Below, piece by piece: positions 8,076 to 16,714 of a stretch of 53,460 nucleotides of DNA. Source of the stretch: Anaerovibrio lipolyticus (GTDB taxonomy: Bacteria > Bacillota > Negativicutes > Selenomonadales > Selenomonadaceae). Numbering within the stretch: position 1 is the stretch's first letter; the number at the start of each line of letters is the position of its first letter. The notes below the pieces were generated by a model, which did no database searches, was not told where the DNA came from, and saw only the letters and a program-made list of their open reading frames with translations. The translations under genes were made by a program, and so were the position numbers. The DNA is taken from NCBI RefSeq assembly GCF_021531495.1, contig NZ_JADYTY010000015.1:1-53460 (forward strand), written 5' to 3'.

Positions 8076-9137
8076 TTATTCTGCTAAACCAGCTTTAAAG
8101 ATGGTGGTGGAGTTCCAGGTGTTGCCTCGTTTTAACACAGGCTGTGGAAATTCTGGATGCATAGGAGAGTTAGGGAAATACTGAGTTTCCAGGGCAAAGC
8201 CACTGCGGCGCTTGCAAGGAATATCCTTTTTGCCAGGGGTGCCATCCAGGAAGTTGCCACTGTAGAACTGCATACCAGGCATATCAGTATATACGGAAAG
8301 TGTAATGCCGCTTTCCTCAGAAACAGCAAAGGCAGCCTGTCTCAGGCCATCCTTTACAGGGCCACTGAGAATCCAGTTGTGATCATAGCCGGCACCCCAG
8401 ATAAGCTGCTGGAAGTCATCGTCAATTCTTTCTCCAATAGGAGTCAGTTGACGGAAGTCCATAGGAGTTCCCTCGGCCTGATAGATTTTGCCGTTTGGCA
8501 AAGCCTCAGCATCGGATTCAGTAAGGCTATCTGCCATAATCTGCAGCTTGTGGTTGAGAATGGTACCGCCGCCGATGCCATTTAGATTAAAGTAGCTGTG
8601 GTTGGTCATATTGCAAATGGTATCGCTATCGCAGGTTACCTGATAGTCAATCTTTAGAGCATTGTCCTCAGTAAGGTCATAGGTAACCTGAGCGGTAAGA
8701 GTACCAGGGAAGCCACCCTCTCCATCTGGACGGAACTGATACATCAGCAGTTTGCCATTGTTGATTTCTGCACCCCAGATTTTGTCATGGAAGCCGGTGC
8801 TGCCACTGTGAAGGCTATTGGTGTGGTTAGCGCCATCATTGCATTCCAGGTAATAGGTAGTATTATTAATGGTAAATTCTGCATTCTGAATACGGTTGGC
8901 ATGAGGACCTACAATAGCTCCCATGTAAAAGGTTTCTTCCTCGTAGCCCTTGGCAGTATCAAAGCCTAGAACGATATCCCTGAAATTACCCTCCTTATCA
9001 GGAACTAAAAAGCTCTGGATTCTTGCGCCATAGGTGATAATAGTAGCTTTTGCACCAGCACGATTTTCCAAGGTATAGCTATATACCAGGGAGCCGTTGC
9101 TGAGACGGCCAAATTCTTTTTTTGAGATTGATGCCAT
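8076..9137 (-). CDS. galM: Aldose 1-epimerase (galactose mutarotase)
   Basis: A 353-aa enzyme that interconverts alpha and beta anomers of aldoses such as galactose, glucose or arabinose. Family signs: the N-terminal GARIQSFLVPDKEGNFRDIV strand region, VGPHANRIQNAEF, the catalytic histidine in NHSYFNLNG near residue 180, YDHNWIL near 310 with the second conserved region, and the glutamate of FALETQYFPNSPMHPEFP near the C-terminus, which is the catalytic base region. Full length. It is divergent from the arabinose importer/catabolic operon and shares its control region, so it probably serves that sugar pathway. No signal peptide, so cytoplasmic. Confidence 0.95.
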   Translation of the reverse strand: MASISKKEFGRLSNGSLVYSYTLENRAGAKATIITYGARIQSFLVPDKEGNFRDIVLGFDTAKGYEEETFYMGAIVGPHANRIQNAEFTINNTTYYLECNDGANHTNSLHSGSTGFHDKIWGAEINNGKLLMYQFRPDGEGGFPGTLTAQVTYDLTEDNALKIDYQVTCDSDTICNMTNHSYFNLNGIGGGTILNHKLQIMADSLTESDAEALPNGKIYQAEGTPMDFRQLTPIGERIDDDFQQLIWGAGYDHNWILSGPVKDGLRQAAFAVSEESGITLSVYTDMPGMQFYSGNFLDGTPGKKDIPCKRRSGFALETQYFPNSPMHPEFPQPVLKRGNTWNSTTIFKAGLAE

Positions 9138-9183
9138 AATAAAAACCCCTTTTAAAATGTATAATTTTACGAATTACTTCTCT

Positions 9184-9216
9184 ATGATGGCAGGTAACAG
9201 AGATAAAAGCCATCAT
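9184..9216 (-). promoter_or_regulatory. Hairpin in the galM leader
   Basis: An 8-bp inverted repeat ATGATGGC / GCCATCAT with a 17-nt loop lies in the roughly 90-nt galM leader between promoter and start codon. It has no T run. It could affect message stability or regulator binding. Confidence 0.35.
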
Positions 9217-9233
9217 GGAAAAACCTCATTGTT

Positions 9234-9262
9234 ACTATAACATTACAGGCTGTTTATGTCAA
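9234..9262 (-). promoter_or_regulatory. Promoter of galM
   Basis: Minus strand: TTGACA (9257-9262), 17-bp spacer, TATAGT (9234-9239), preceded by TGT as an extended -10. Places transcription start about 90 nt before the galM ATG. Confidence 0.8.
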
Positions 9263-9312
9263 AGTTGCATCCAATTGCCTGGCTCTGAAAAGAGAGATGA
9301 TAAAAAATAAAA

Positions 9313-9326
9313 TGTGCACGGACACA
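9313..9326. promoter_or_regulatory. Putative operator between divergent galM and ytfQ promoters
   Basis: TGTGCACGGACACA is an inverted repeat (TGTG...CACA) 9 bp upstream of the -35 of the arabinose operon promoter. It shares TGTGCACG with the site at 6582-6599 at the other sugar importer. A common sugar-responsive regulator is inferred. Confidence 0.4.
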
Positions 9327-9334
9327 AAAAATCA

Positions 9335-9363
9335 TTGACAATGGATTCCATAAAGTGTAGTAT
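9335..9363 (+). promoter_or_regulatory. Promoter of the arabinose importer/catabolic operon
   Basis: TTGACA (9335-9340), 17-bp spacer, TAGTAT (9358-9363). The leader to the ATG at 9579 is about 210 nt and includes a perfect hairpin AAAATACT / AGTATTTT at 9388-9413 whose role is unknown. Confidence 0.8.
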
Positions 9364-9578
9364 AGAAGCATAAGGATAAAAGACGAAAAAATACTGTGAA
9401 AATGTAGTATTTTCAGAATCTTTTGTTTAGGACTGGCCGGTTATTGCTGGGGAATGCAACTGACTGGACTGCAGGATTTTAAAGCAGAGGAGGGAAGAGG
9501 AAGTAGCTGCTCAGAAACAGGGGTGTTATCTGAGTCTTAGAGTTGGTAACTCGCTTAAAAGAAGGAGAGGATTTCTAA

Positions 9579-10583
9579 ATGAAGAAAATTATCGCATTGG
9601 TTGTCTCCATGATGATGCTGCTATTGGCTGTTGGCTGTGGCGGCGGTGAAGAGCAGTCTAAGAAGGACGGCGACAAAATAACAATGGGTTTCTCTCAGAT
9701 TGGTGCAGAATCTGAGTGGAGAACTGCCAACACTGAATCTGTAAAACAGGCTGCCAAGGATGCTGGCATTGAGCTTCAGTTCTCTGATGCTCAGCAGAAG
9801 CAGGAGAATCAGATTAAGGCTATTCGTTCCTTTATTGCCCAGGGCGTTGATGTTATCGCTTTTGTGCCAATCGTAGAGACTGGCTGGGATACTGTTCTGA
9901 AAGAAGCTAAGGATGCCAAGATTCCTGTTATTATTGTAGACCGTGACTTGAAGGTAGAGGATGATTCCCTCTATGTTGCCAAGATTGGTACTAATATGCT
10001 GACTGAGGGCCAGAAGGGCTTTGAGTGGTTGGCAAAATATGCCAATGAGAAGCAGTTGAAGCCTCGTGATGGTGGCAACAAGCTGAACATTGTTGTTCTG
10101 GAAGGCACTGTAGGATCTACTGCTGCTTTGGGCCGTACCAAGGGCTTTAATGATGCTATGGCTGCATCTCCAGATAAGGATAAGTTCAATATTCTGGCTT
10201 CTCAGACTGGTGAGTTCACCCGTCAGAAGGGCCAGGAAGTTATGGAGTCTTTCCTGAAGTCCTATGGTAACAAGATTGATATTCTGGTAGCTCAGAACGA
10301 TGATATGGCTCTGGGTGCTATTCAGGCTATTGAAGCTGCTGGTTTGAAGCCAGGCAAGGATATTACCATTCTTTCCTTTGATGGCGTTAAGGGTATCTTC
10401 CAGGCTATGATTGAAGGCAAGAGCAATTGTACTGTTGAGTGCAACCCACTGCAGGGCGAGCTTTTGATGGAAACTGCCAAGAAGATTCTGAAAGGCGAGA
10501 AAGTTGACAAGATTGTTTATGTAGATGAAGGCGTATTCCCTGCTGACGTAGCAGAGAAAACCCTGCCATCCCGCAAATACTAA
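9579..10583 (+). CDS. ytfQ: YtfQ-like sugar-binding lipoprotein (furanose importer)
   Basis: A 334-aa periplasmic-binding protein. It has a lipoprotein signal with lipobox LAVGC near residue 20, then a Ser/Gly/Lys-rich linker. The mature sequence MGFSQIGAESEWRTANTES, SDAQQKQENQIKAIRSFIAQ and VVETGWDTVLKEAKDA follows E. coli YtfQ very closely; YtfQ binds galactofuranose. Here the operon continues into araD-araB-araA, so L-arabinose (probably its furanose form) is the likely ligand; this is inferred from context. Strong ribosome site AGAAGGAGAGG. First gene of the operon, followed by an intercistronic terminator. Confidence 0.92.
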   Translation: MKKIIALVVSMMMLLLAVGCGGGEEQSKKDGDKITMGFSQIGAESEWRTANTESVKQAAKDAGIELQFSDAQQKQENQIKAIRSFIAQGVDVIAFVPIVETGWDTVLKEAKDAKIPVIIVDRDLKVEDDSLYVAKIGTNMLTEGQKGFEWLAKYANEKQLKPRDGGNKLNIVVLEGTVGSTAALGRTKGFNDAMAASPDKDKFNILASQTGEFTRQKGQEVMESFLKSYGNKIDILVAQNDDMALGAIQAIEAAGLKPGKDITILSFDGVKGIFQAMIEGKSNCTVECNPLQGELLMETAKKILKGEKVDKIVYVDEGVFPADVAEKTLPSRKY

Positions 10584-10621
10584 TCGGGGCTGTAGCCTAG
10601 GTTAGCTGTAGTTAAAATGAG

Positions 10622-10658
10622 CCGCGCCCCGGCTCTTGGAGTCTGGGCGTGGTTTTTT
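10622..10658 (+). terminator. Intercistronic terminator after ytfQ
   Basis: Stem CCGCGCCC / GGGCGTGG (one G-T pair) followed by TTTTTT. Leaky termination here would give high binding protein and lower ATPase and permease, paralleling 5077-5109. Confidence 0.8.
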
Positions 10659-10700
10659 ATACCCTATAATAGGGTATTTTTGATAAGGGAGAGGATTTTT

Positions 10701-12209
10701 ATGGCAGCTGCATTGTTGGAAATGCGCCATATAGATAAAGTATTTCCAGGCGTTAAGGCCTTGTCAAATGTAGATTTTACCTTGCATGCCGGAGAAATAC
10801 ATTCCTTGATGGGAGAAAATGGCGCAGGCAAATCAACTCTGGTCAAGGTGTTGACAGGGGTTTACCCCAAGGATGGTGGTACCATACATTTGAATGGTAA
10901 GGAAATTTATCCTAAAACACCAAAGGAGGCTCAGGAGGAAGGTATTTCCACTGTTTATCAGGAAGTAAACCTTTGTCCTAACCTAACTGTAGCAGAGAAT
11001 ATTTTTATTGGTCGGGAGCCAAGAAGATTTGGCTTTATTGATTGGAAGGAAGTAAATAGAAGATCTATAGAACTTCTTAAGAAATTAGATGTAGACATTG
11101 ATGTAAGCAAGACACTGGACAATTATCCAGTGGCTATTCAGCAGATGGTGGCTATTGCCAGAGCTGTAGATGTAGACGCTAAGATTTTGATATTGGATGA
11201 GCCAACATCGTCTCTGAATGAGGTGGAAACCGAGCGGCTCTTTAGGATTGTGCGGCAGTTACAGAAGCAGGGAATGGGAATTATCTTTATATCTCATTTC
11301 TTGGAGCAGATTTATGAGCTGTGTGATCATATAACTATTTTGCGCAATGGTGAGCTGGTTGGCTCCTATGAAGTAGCAAAATTGCCAAGATTGGAACTCA
11401 TCGCCAAGATGGTTGGCAAGAACCTGAATGACGTTAAGGATATGGATAAGATGGCAGAGAAAAGCGTGCCGTCTGATGAGGTATTTATTGAAACAAATCA
11501 TGCTGCCAGCACAGGGCAGATTAAGGATGTGTCTTTGCAGATACACAAGGGTGAGGTTATAGGTCTGGCAGGTCTTTTAGGTTCTGGCCGCACCGAAACT
11601 GCCGAGATGATGTTTGGCCTCAAGGAGGTTACTGGCGGCAGCTTGAAAATTAATGGCAAAGAGGAAAAACTCTCCAATCCTATGGCAGCTATGAAGGAAA
11701 AAATTGCCTTTTGTCCGGAGGATCGGAAGCTGTCCGGTATTATTGGAGATCTTACTGTACGGGAAAATATCATTTTGGCCTTGCAGGCTATGGATGGTAT
11801 GTTTACGCATATTCCCTATAGCAAGCAGGTGGAACTGGCAGATAAATTCATTGACAAATTGCGGATAAAGGTATCAGATCGGGATCAGCTGATAAAGAAT
11901 CTGTCTGGTGGCAATCAGCAGAAAGTTATTATTGCCCGCTGGCTGGCTACCCAGCCTAGATTCCTGATATTGGATGAGCCTACTAGAGGTATTGATGTAG
12001 GCACCAAGACCGAAATTCAGAAAATGGCAGTGGAGCTGGCTAAGAATGAAGGCATGTCCGTAGCCTTTATCTCCAGTGAAATGGATGAAATGGTACGTAC
12101 CTGCTCCAAGCTGGTAGTAATGCGAGACCGTAAAAAGGTGGCAGAATTAACAGGAGATCAGATAAGCTCTGAGGGTGTTATGGAAGCAATTGCCGGAGGT
12201 GAAAAATAA
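10701..12209 (+). CDS. ytfR: YtfR-like sugar ABC transporter ATP-binding protein
   Basis: A 502-aa tandem-domain ATPase. Domain 1: Walker A GENGAGKST near residue 39, Walker B ILILDEPTSSLNE near 165. Domain 2: signature NLSGGNQQKVIIARWLA near 410 and Walker B LILDEPTRGIDVGT. Domain 2 Walker A is degenerate (GLLGSGRTET), as usual in the RbsA/MglA family. Start at 10701 is chosen because GGGAGAGG lies 8-10 bases before that ATG; an upstream in-frame ATG (10617) overlaps the intercistronic terminator. The stop overlaps the next start (TAATG), implying translational coupling with the permease gene. Confidence 0.93.
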   Translation: MAAALLEMRHIDKVFPGVKALSNVDFTLHAGEIHSLMGENGAGKSTLVKVLTGVYPKDGGTIHLNGKEIYPKTPKEAQEEGISTVYQEVNLCPNLTVAENIFIGREPRRFGFIDWKEVNRRSIELLKKLDVDIDVSKTLDNYPVAIQQMVAIARAVDVDAKILILDEPTSSLNEVETERLFRIVRQLQKQGMGIIFISHFLEQIYELCDHITILRNGELVGSYEVAKLPRLELIAKMVGKNLNDVKDMDKMAEKSVPSDEVFIETNHAASTGQIKDVSLQIHKGEVIGLAGLLGSGRTETAEMMFGLKEVTGGSLKINGKEEKLSNPMAAMKEKIAFCPEDRKLSGIIGDLTVRENIILALQAMDGMFTHIPYSKQVELADKFIDKLRIKVSDRDQLIKNLSGGNQQKVIIARWLATQPRFLILDEPTRGIDVGTKTEIQKMAVELAKNEGMSVAFISSEMDEMVRTCSKLVVMRDRKKVAELTGDQISSEGVMEAIAGGEK

Positions 12210-13270
12210 TGGATAAGTTAAAGAGTTTTACCTCCAGTTCCCTGTTTTTGCCGATTGTGGCTCTGGCGGTACTGTTGATTTTTAATGGCATTTTTGTAGA
12301 AGGTTTCTTTGATATACAGATTACCGAGGATGGCCGACTTTTTGGCCGTGTTATTGATATTCTTACCCGTTCCAGCTCTCTGGTTATCCTATCTCTAGGT
12401 ATGACCTTGGTTATTGCTACCAGCGGCATTGATATTTCTGTAGGTGCAGTGGTGGCTATCTCAGCTGCTGTTGTTTGTACCTTGATTGGTGGCCGTGGCG
12501 ATGGTGCAGCAGAAACTCCTATGGCTTTGGCTATGCTGGCTTCTGTGGGAATTGGTATTTTGTGTGGTATTTGGAATGGTATTCTGGTAGCCAAATTTAA
12601 GATTCAGGCAGTTGTTGCGACTTTGATTCTGATGACGGCTGGCCGTGGTATTGCTCAGCTTTTGACAGAAGGACAGATTGTAACGGTTTATTACAAGCCC
12701 TTTGCTTCCATTGCCGGTGTAATTCCTGGTATGCCATTGCCAACTAATGTGTTCATTGCTTTGGCTATGGTATTGCTGGTGGTTTTCGTTATGAAGAAAA
12801 CCAGTATTGGCTTGTTTATCCAGTCTGTAGGTATCAACCCTACAGCAGCTAAATATGTAGGTATCAATGTAACTTTGGTTCTGTTTCTGGTATATGCTTT
12901 CTCTGGTTTCTGTGCTGGTGTAACTGGTTTGATTGAAAGCTCTTTGATAAAGGCAGCTGATGCCAATAACGCAGGTTTGAATATGGAAATGGATGCCATT
13001 CTGGCTGTTGCTTTGGGTGGTACTTTGCTTTCCGGTGGTAAATTCTATCTGGGTGGTTCAGTTATAGGTGCTGTTACAATTCAGACCTTGACTACAACCC
13101 TGTATGCCTTGGGCGTATCTGCTGACCAGCTGCCAGTAGTTAAGGCAATTGCGGTTATTGCTATCTGCCTGATTCAGTCTAAAAAGGCTAGAGATTTGTT
13201 TGATAAGTGGAAGAGCGGCCGCAGTGCCAAGGCTGTGACAGCTGATGCAAAGGCGGTGAACAAGGCATGA
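12209..13270 (+). CDS. ytfT: YtfT-like sugar ABC transporter permease
   Basis: A 353-aa polytopic inner-membrane permease. The GTDISVG-type motif appears as ATSGIDISVGAVVAISAA near residues 71-88, followed by VALGGTLLSGGKFYLGGS near the C-terminus, both typical of YtfT/RbsC-like permeases. The C-terminal tail is cytoplasmic and rich in Lys and Ala. It overlaps the preceding stop by one base and the following start by four (ATGA), so the three transport genes are coupled. With YjfF-like 13267-14274 it forms the membrane channel of the importer. Confidence 0.92.
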   Translation: MDKLKSFTSSSLFLPIVALAVLLIFNGIFVEGFFDIQITEDGRLFGRVIDILTRSSSLVILSLGMTLVIATSGIDISVGAVVAISAAVVCTLIGGRGDGAAETPMALAMLASVGIGILCGIWNGILVAKFKIQAVVATLILMTAGRGIAQLLTEGQIVTVYYKPFASIAGVIPGMPLPTNVFIALAMVLLVVFVMKKTSIGLFIQSVGINPTAAKYVGINVTLVLFLVYAFSGFCAGVTGLIESSLIKAADANNAGLNMEMDAILAVALGGTLLSGGKFYLGGSVIGAVTIQTLTTTLYALGVSADQLPVVKAIAVIAICLIQSKKARDLFDKWKSGRSAKAVTADAKAVNKA

Positions 13271-14274
13271 AAAAGAAGATAAGTGAGTTGATTGCCTCCA
13301 AGTATTTTTCCTTTTTTGTAACCGTAATACTTTTTGCCATACTTTATGGCGTAGGTATTGGTATGTATAAGGGATTTATGAAGCCACAGGTATTTTTGAA
13401 TCTCTTTATTGATAATGCAGCCTTGATTATTGTAACCATCGGTATTACCTTCACTCTGCTAATAGGCGGTATTGACCTGTCTGTAGGTGCAGTGCTGGCT
13501 TTGACCTGTATGGTATTGGCTTGGCTTTTGGCAAACACTGGCATATCAGTATTTGCTGCTATAGCCTTGGTGCTATTAATGGGAACAGCCTTTGGGGCAA
13601 TTCAGGGATATCTAATCGCTAAATTCGATTTGCAGCCCTTTATTATCACCTTGGCTGGTATGTTGTTCTGTCGAGGTATGACAGCGGTTATATCCAGAGA
13701 AACTATCAATATTACGAATCCTACCTTTGTGGCTATGGCAGATTTTAGACTGTCAGTGGGAGCAGGATTTGTATCTATGGGTGTTATTATTGCCATTATT
13801 GCTTTGATTGTGGCAGCGGTGGTACTGGGCTTTACAAGATTTGGCCGTAATATCTACGCACTAGGTGGCAGCGAGTCTTCAGCTTCACTGATGGGCCTGC
13901 CTGTATTTAAAACTAAGGTAAGTGTATATACCATTAGTGGTTTTTGTTCCGCTCTTGGTGGTATAGCTTATGCTCTGATGATGTTGACTGGCTATAATCT
14001 GCATGGTATGGGCATGGAAATGGATGCAATTGCTTCCTCTGTTATTGGCGGCACATTGTTGACTGGCGGTGTAGGTTTTATTCCAGGCGCATTATTTGGT
14101 GTATTGATTCAGGGCGTTATCCTGACCTTTATCAGTTTTCAGGGAACCCTGTCTGCTTGGTGGACCAAGATTGTGGTAGGTGCTCTGCTGTGTGTATTCA
14201 TTATCATGCAGGCCTTCATTACCGAGCACAAGAGCAAGCTTACAGCTAAGAGCTCCTTGGAAGAAAATAGTTAA
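13267..14274 (+). CDS. yjfF: YjfF-like sugar ABC transporter permease
   Basis: A 335-aa permease, second membrane subunit of the YtfQRT-YjfF importer. Markers are LLIGGIDLSVGAVLALT near residues 64-80, FDLQPFIITLAGMLFCRG near 118-135, and SVIGGTLLTGGVGFIPGA near 257-274; the order and spacing match E. coli YjfF. About 8-10 hydrophobic segments. Starts inside the end of ytfT. The next gene, araD, begins 33 bp later after its own strong ribosome site. Confidence 0.92.
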   Translation: MKKKISELIASKYFSFFVTVILFAILYGVGIGMYKGFMKPQVFLNLFIDNAALIIVTIGITFTLLIGGIDLSVGAVLALTCMVLAWLLANTGISVFAAIALVLLMGTAFGAIQGYLIAKFDLQPFIITLAGMLFCRGMTAVISRETINITNPTFVAMADFRLSVGAGFVSMGVIIAIIALIVAAVVLGFTRFGRNIYALGGSESSASLMGLPVFKTKVSVYTISGFCSALGGIAYALMMLTGYNLHGMGMEMDAIASSVIGGTLLTGGVGFIPGALFGVLIQGVILTFISFQGTLSAWWTKIVVGALLCVFIIMQAFITEHKSKLTAKSSLEENS

Positions 14275-14306
14275 AAATGGTTTTTATATAGAAGGAGGAA
14301 ACAACT

Positions 14307-15008
14307 GTGTTAGAAGAATTGAAGCAAAAGGTCTATGAAGCAAATATGCTGCTGCCAAAACATGGACTGATTACCTTTACATGGGGCAATGTTTCCGGTA
14401 TTGACCGGGAGTCAGGCTTGTTTGTCATTAAGCCATCTGGGGTGGAATACGATGTTATGAAGCCAGAGGATATGGTGGTTGTAGATTTGGATGGCAACAA
14501 GGTTGAAGGGGAACTGAATCCTTCTTCCGATACAGAAACTCACAGAGTTCTTTATAAGGAATTTCCTAATATTGGCGGCGTGGTTCACACTCATTCCCGT
14601 TGGGCTACTACCTTTGCCCAGGCTGGTCAGGGTGTGCGGGCTTATGGCACCACTCAGGCAGATTATTTCTATGGAGAGATTCCATGTACCAGAGATATGA
14701 CACCAGAGGAGATTCAGGGTGAATATGAATATGAAACTGGCAGAGTGATTGTGGAAAGATTCAAGAAGTATGGTATCGATCCAGATCATGTACCTGCTGT
14801 GCTGGTAAAGAATCATGGTCCATTTACCTGGGGTACGGATCCTTTTAACGCCGTACACAATGCGGTAGTCCTGGAGGAGGTAGCTATGATGGCTTTCCAC
14901 ACCCAGATGTTAACAGGGGATAGGGATGCTATGCCACAGGTTTTGTTAGACAAGCATTTTATGCGGAAGCACGGCCCTAATGCTTATTATGGTCAAAAGA
15001 AAAAGTAA
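14307..15008 (+). CDS. araD: L-ribulose-5-phosphate 4-epimerase
   Basis: A 233-aa class II aldolase-fold enzyme converting L-ribulose 5-phosphate to D-xylulose 5-phosphate, the last step of arabinose catabolism. Visible residues: substrate-binding SSDTETH near 72-78, zinc ligands in [10 protein letters not shown] near 92-101 and a third ligand in [10 protein letters not shown] near 168-177. Length is typical. Start is GTG at 14307, set by GAAGGAGGAA 8 bases upstream; there is no nearby ATG in frame. Lies between the importer genes and araB, one operon. Confidence 0.95.
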   Translation: MLEELKQKVYEANMLLPKHGLITFTWGNVSGIDRESGLFVIKPSGVEYDVMKPEDMVVVDLDGNKVEGELNPSSDTETHRVLYKEFPNIGGVVHTHSRWATTFAQAGQGVRAYGTTQADYFYGEIPCTRDMTPEEIQGEYEYETGRVIVERFKKYGIDPDHVPAVLVKNHGPFTWGTDPFNAVHNAVVLEEVAMMAFHTQMLTGDRDAMPQVLLDKHFMRKHGPNAYYGQKKK

Positions 15009-15038
15009 TTTTGCAAGCAAGGTAAGGAGGGGACTATC

Positions 15039-16646
15039 TTGACAGTAGAAAATATCAGGGAAAAAATCGTTAACGGAGAAACAGCCCTGGGCATAGAGTT
15101 AGGCTCTACTCGTATTAAGGGAGTGCTGTTAACCTCAGAGATTGAAACCATTGCCGTAGGCAGCTATGGCTGGGAGAACAAGCTGGAGAATGGGGTATGG
15201 ACCTATGATTTGGCTGAGGCCTGGAAAGGTGTGCAGACCTGCTTTGCCAATCTGGCTCAGGAGGTAAAGACCAAATATGATGTGGAGCTAAAGAGAATCG
15301 GCTCCATCGGCATTAGTGCCATGATGCATGGCTATCTGGCTTTTGATGCCAAGGATGAGCTGCTGGTGCCATTTAGAACCTGGCGCAACAATATTACTGG
15401 CGAAGCAGCAGATTACCTGACCAAGGCTTTGGAATTCAACATTCCTCAGAGATGGAGTGTGGCTCATATTTATCAGGCTGTGCTGAACAAGGAGCCTCAT
15501 GTACCTGAAATCAAGTTCTTCACAACCTTGGCTGGCTATATTCATTGGCAGCTGTGCGGTGAGAAGGTATTGGGTATTGGCGATGCTTCTGGTATGTTCC
15601 CCATAGATGAAAATATTGCTTCCTACGATAAGGATATGTTAAAGAAATTTGATGAATTGGAAAATATCCGTAATCTGCCTTGGAAGCTGGAGAATATTTT
15701 GCCAGCAGTTTTGCCAGCAGGCAAGGTTGCCGGTATCTTGACTGAAGCTGGTGCAAGGCTGTTGGATCCAACTGGTGTGTTGGAGGCGGGAGCAACTATG
15801 GCACCACCAGAGGGTGATGCAGGTACTGGTATGGTAGGCACCAACAGTGTAAGAAAACGCACTGGTAATATTTCTGTAGGTACATCTGCTTTCTCCATGA
15901 ATGTTTTGGAGGAGCCATTAAAGGCAGTACACAGAGATATTGATATTGTTACCACACCTGACGGTGCACCAGTAGCTATGGTGCACGTTAACAATTGCTC
16001 CTCAGATATTAATGCCTGGGCAGGCTTATTTGGTGAATTTGCCAAGGCATTGGGGGTAGAGGTAGCACCAGATACTCTGTATAGCGTGTTGTTCAATCAG
16101 GTTAAGGAAGCAGCTGCTGATGCTGGGGGCTTGGTAAACTATAGCTTCCTGTCTGGTGAGAATATTACAGATACTCAGGCTGGACGGCCTATGTTTGTTC
16201 GCACTCCTCATAGCAAAATGAATCTGGGCAATTTCATGTTGGCTCAGCTTTATTCAGCCTTTGCTACCTTGAAAATAGGTATGGATGTGCTGATTAATGA
16301 GGAGCATGTCAAGACTGATGTCATGCTGGCTCAGGGTGGCTTGTTCAAAACTCCGGTTATTGGTCAGCAGGTATTGGCTAATGCCTTGGAAATTCCTATT
16401 ACCATTATGGATAGCGCTGGCGAGGGTGGTCCTTGGGGTATGGCTGTATTGGCTGTATATACCAAATTCTGTGATGACACCGTGGCTTTGGCAGATTTCC
16501 TGGATGAAAAGGTATTTAAGGATGCTTCTGCTACTACCTTGGCACCACAGCCAGAGGGGGTAGAGGGATGCCGCAGCTTTATCAAGCGGTTCCAGGCTGG
16601 TATTGAGGTAGAGAATGCTGCTGGCAAAGCATTTGTAGATGAATAA
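15039..16646 (+). CDS. araB: FGGY-family ribulokinase (arabinose pathway)
   Basis: A 535-aa sugar kinase phosphorylating L-ribulose, inferred from position between araD and araA. FGGY features: phosphate loop ALGIELGSTRIKGVLL near residues 16-31, a central GTSAFSMNVL segment near 285, and AGEGGPWGMAVLAVY near 460. It belongs to the non-E. coli AraB type found in many Firmicutes and annotated as FGGY kinase or ATPase. Start codon is TTG at 15039, fixed by TAAGGAGG (15023-15030) at about 8-base spacing. No signal peptide. Followed 68 bp later by araA. Confidence 0.88.
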   Translation: MTVENIREKIVNGETALGIELGSTRIKGVLLTSEIETIAVGSYGWENKLENGVWTYDLAEAWKGVQTCFANLAQEVKTKYDVELKRIGSIGISAMMHGYLAFDAKDELLVPFRTWRNNITGEAADYLTKALEFNIPQRWSVAHIYQAVLNKEPHVPEIKFFTTLAGYIHWQLCGEKVLGIGDASGMFPIDENIASYDKDMLKKFDELENIRNLPWKLENILPAVLPAGKVAGILTEAGARLLDPTGVLEAGATMAPPEGDAGTGMVGTNSVRKRTGNISVGTSAFSMNVLEEPLKAVHRDIDIVTTPDGAPVAMVHVNNCSSDINAWAGLFGEFAKALGVEVAPDTLYSVLFNQVKEAAADAGGLVNYSFLSGENITDTQAGRPMFVRTPHSKMNLGNFMLAQLYSAFATLKIGMDVLINEEHVKTDVMLAQGGLFKTPVIGQQVLANALEIPITIMDSAGEGGPWGMAVLAVYTKFCDDTVALADFLDEKVFKDASATTLAPQPEGVEGCRSFIKRFQAGIEVENAAGKAFVDE

Positions 16647-16714
16647 AATCTGTTAACAAATTTTACAGTTAAAAATAAAGGAAAAATTCGTAGAAACAAA
16701 GGGGCGAAAACAAA

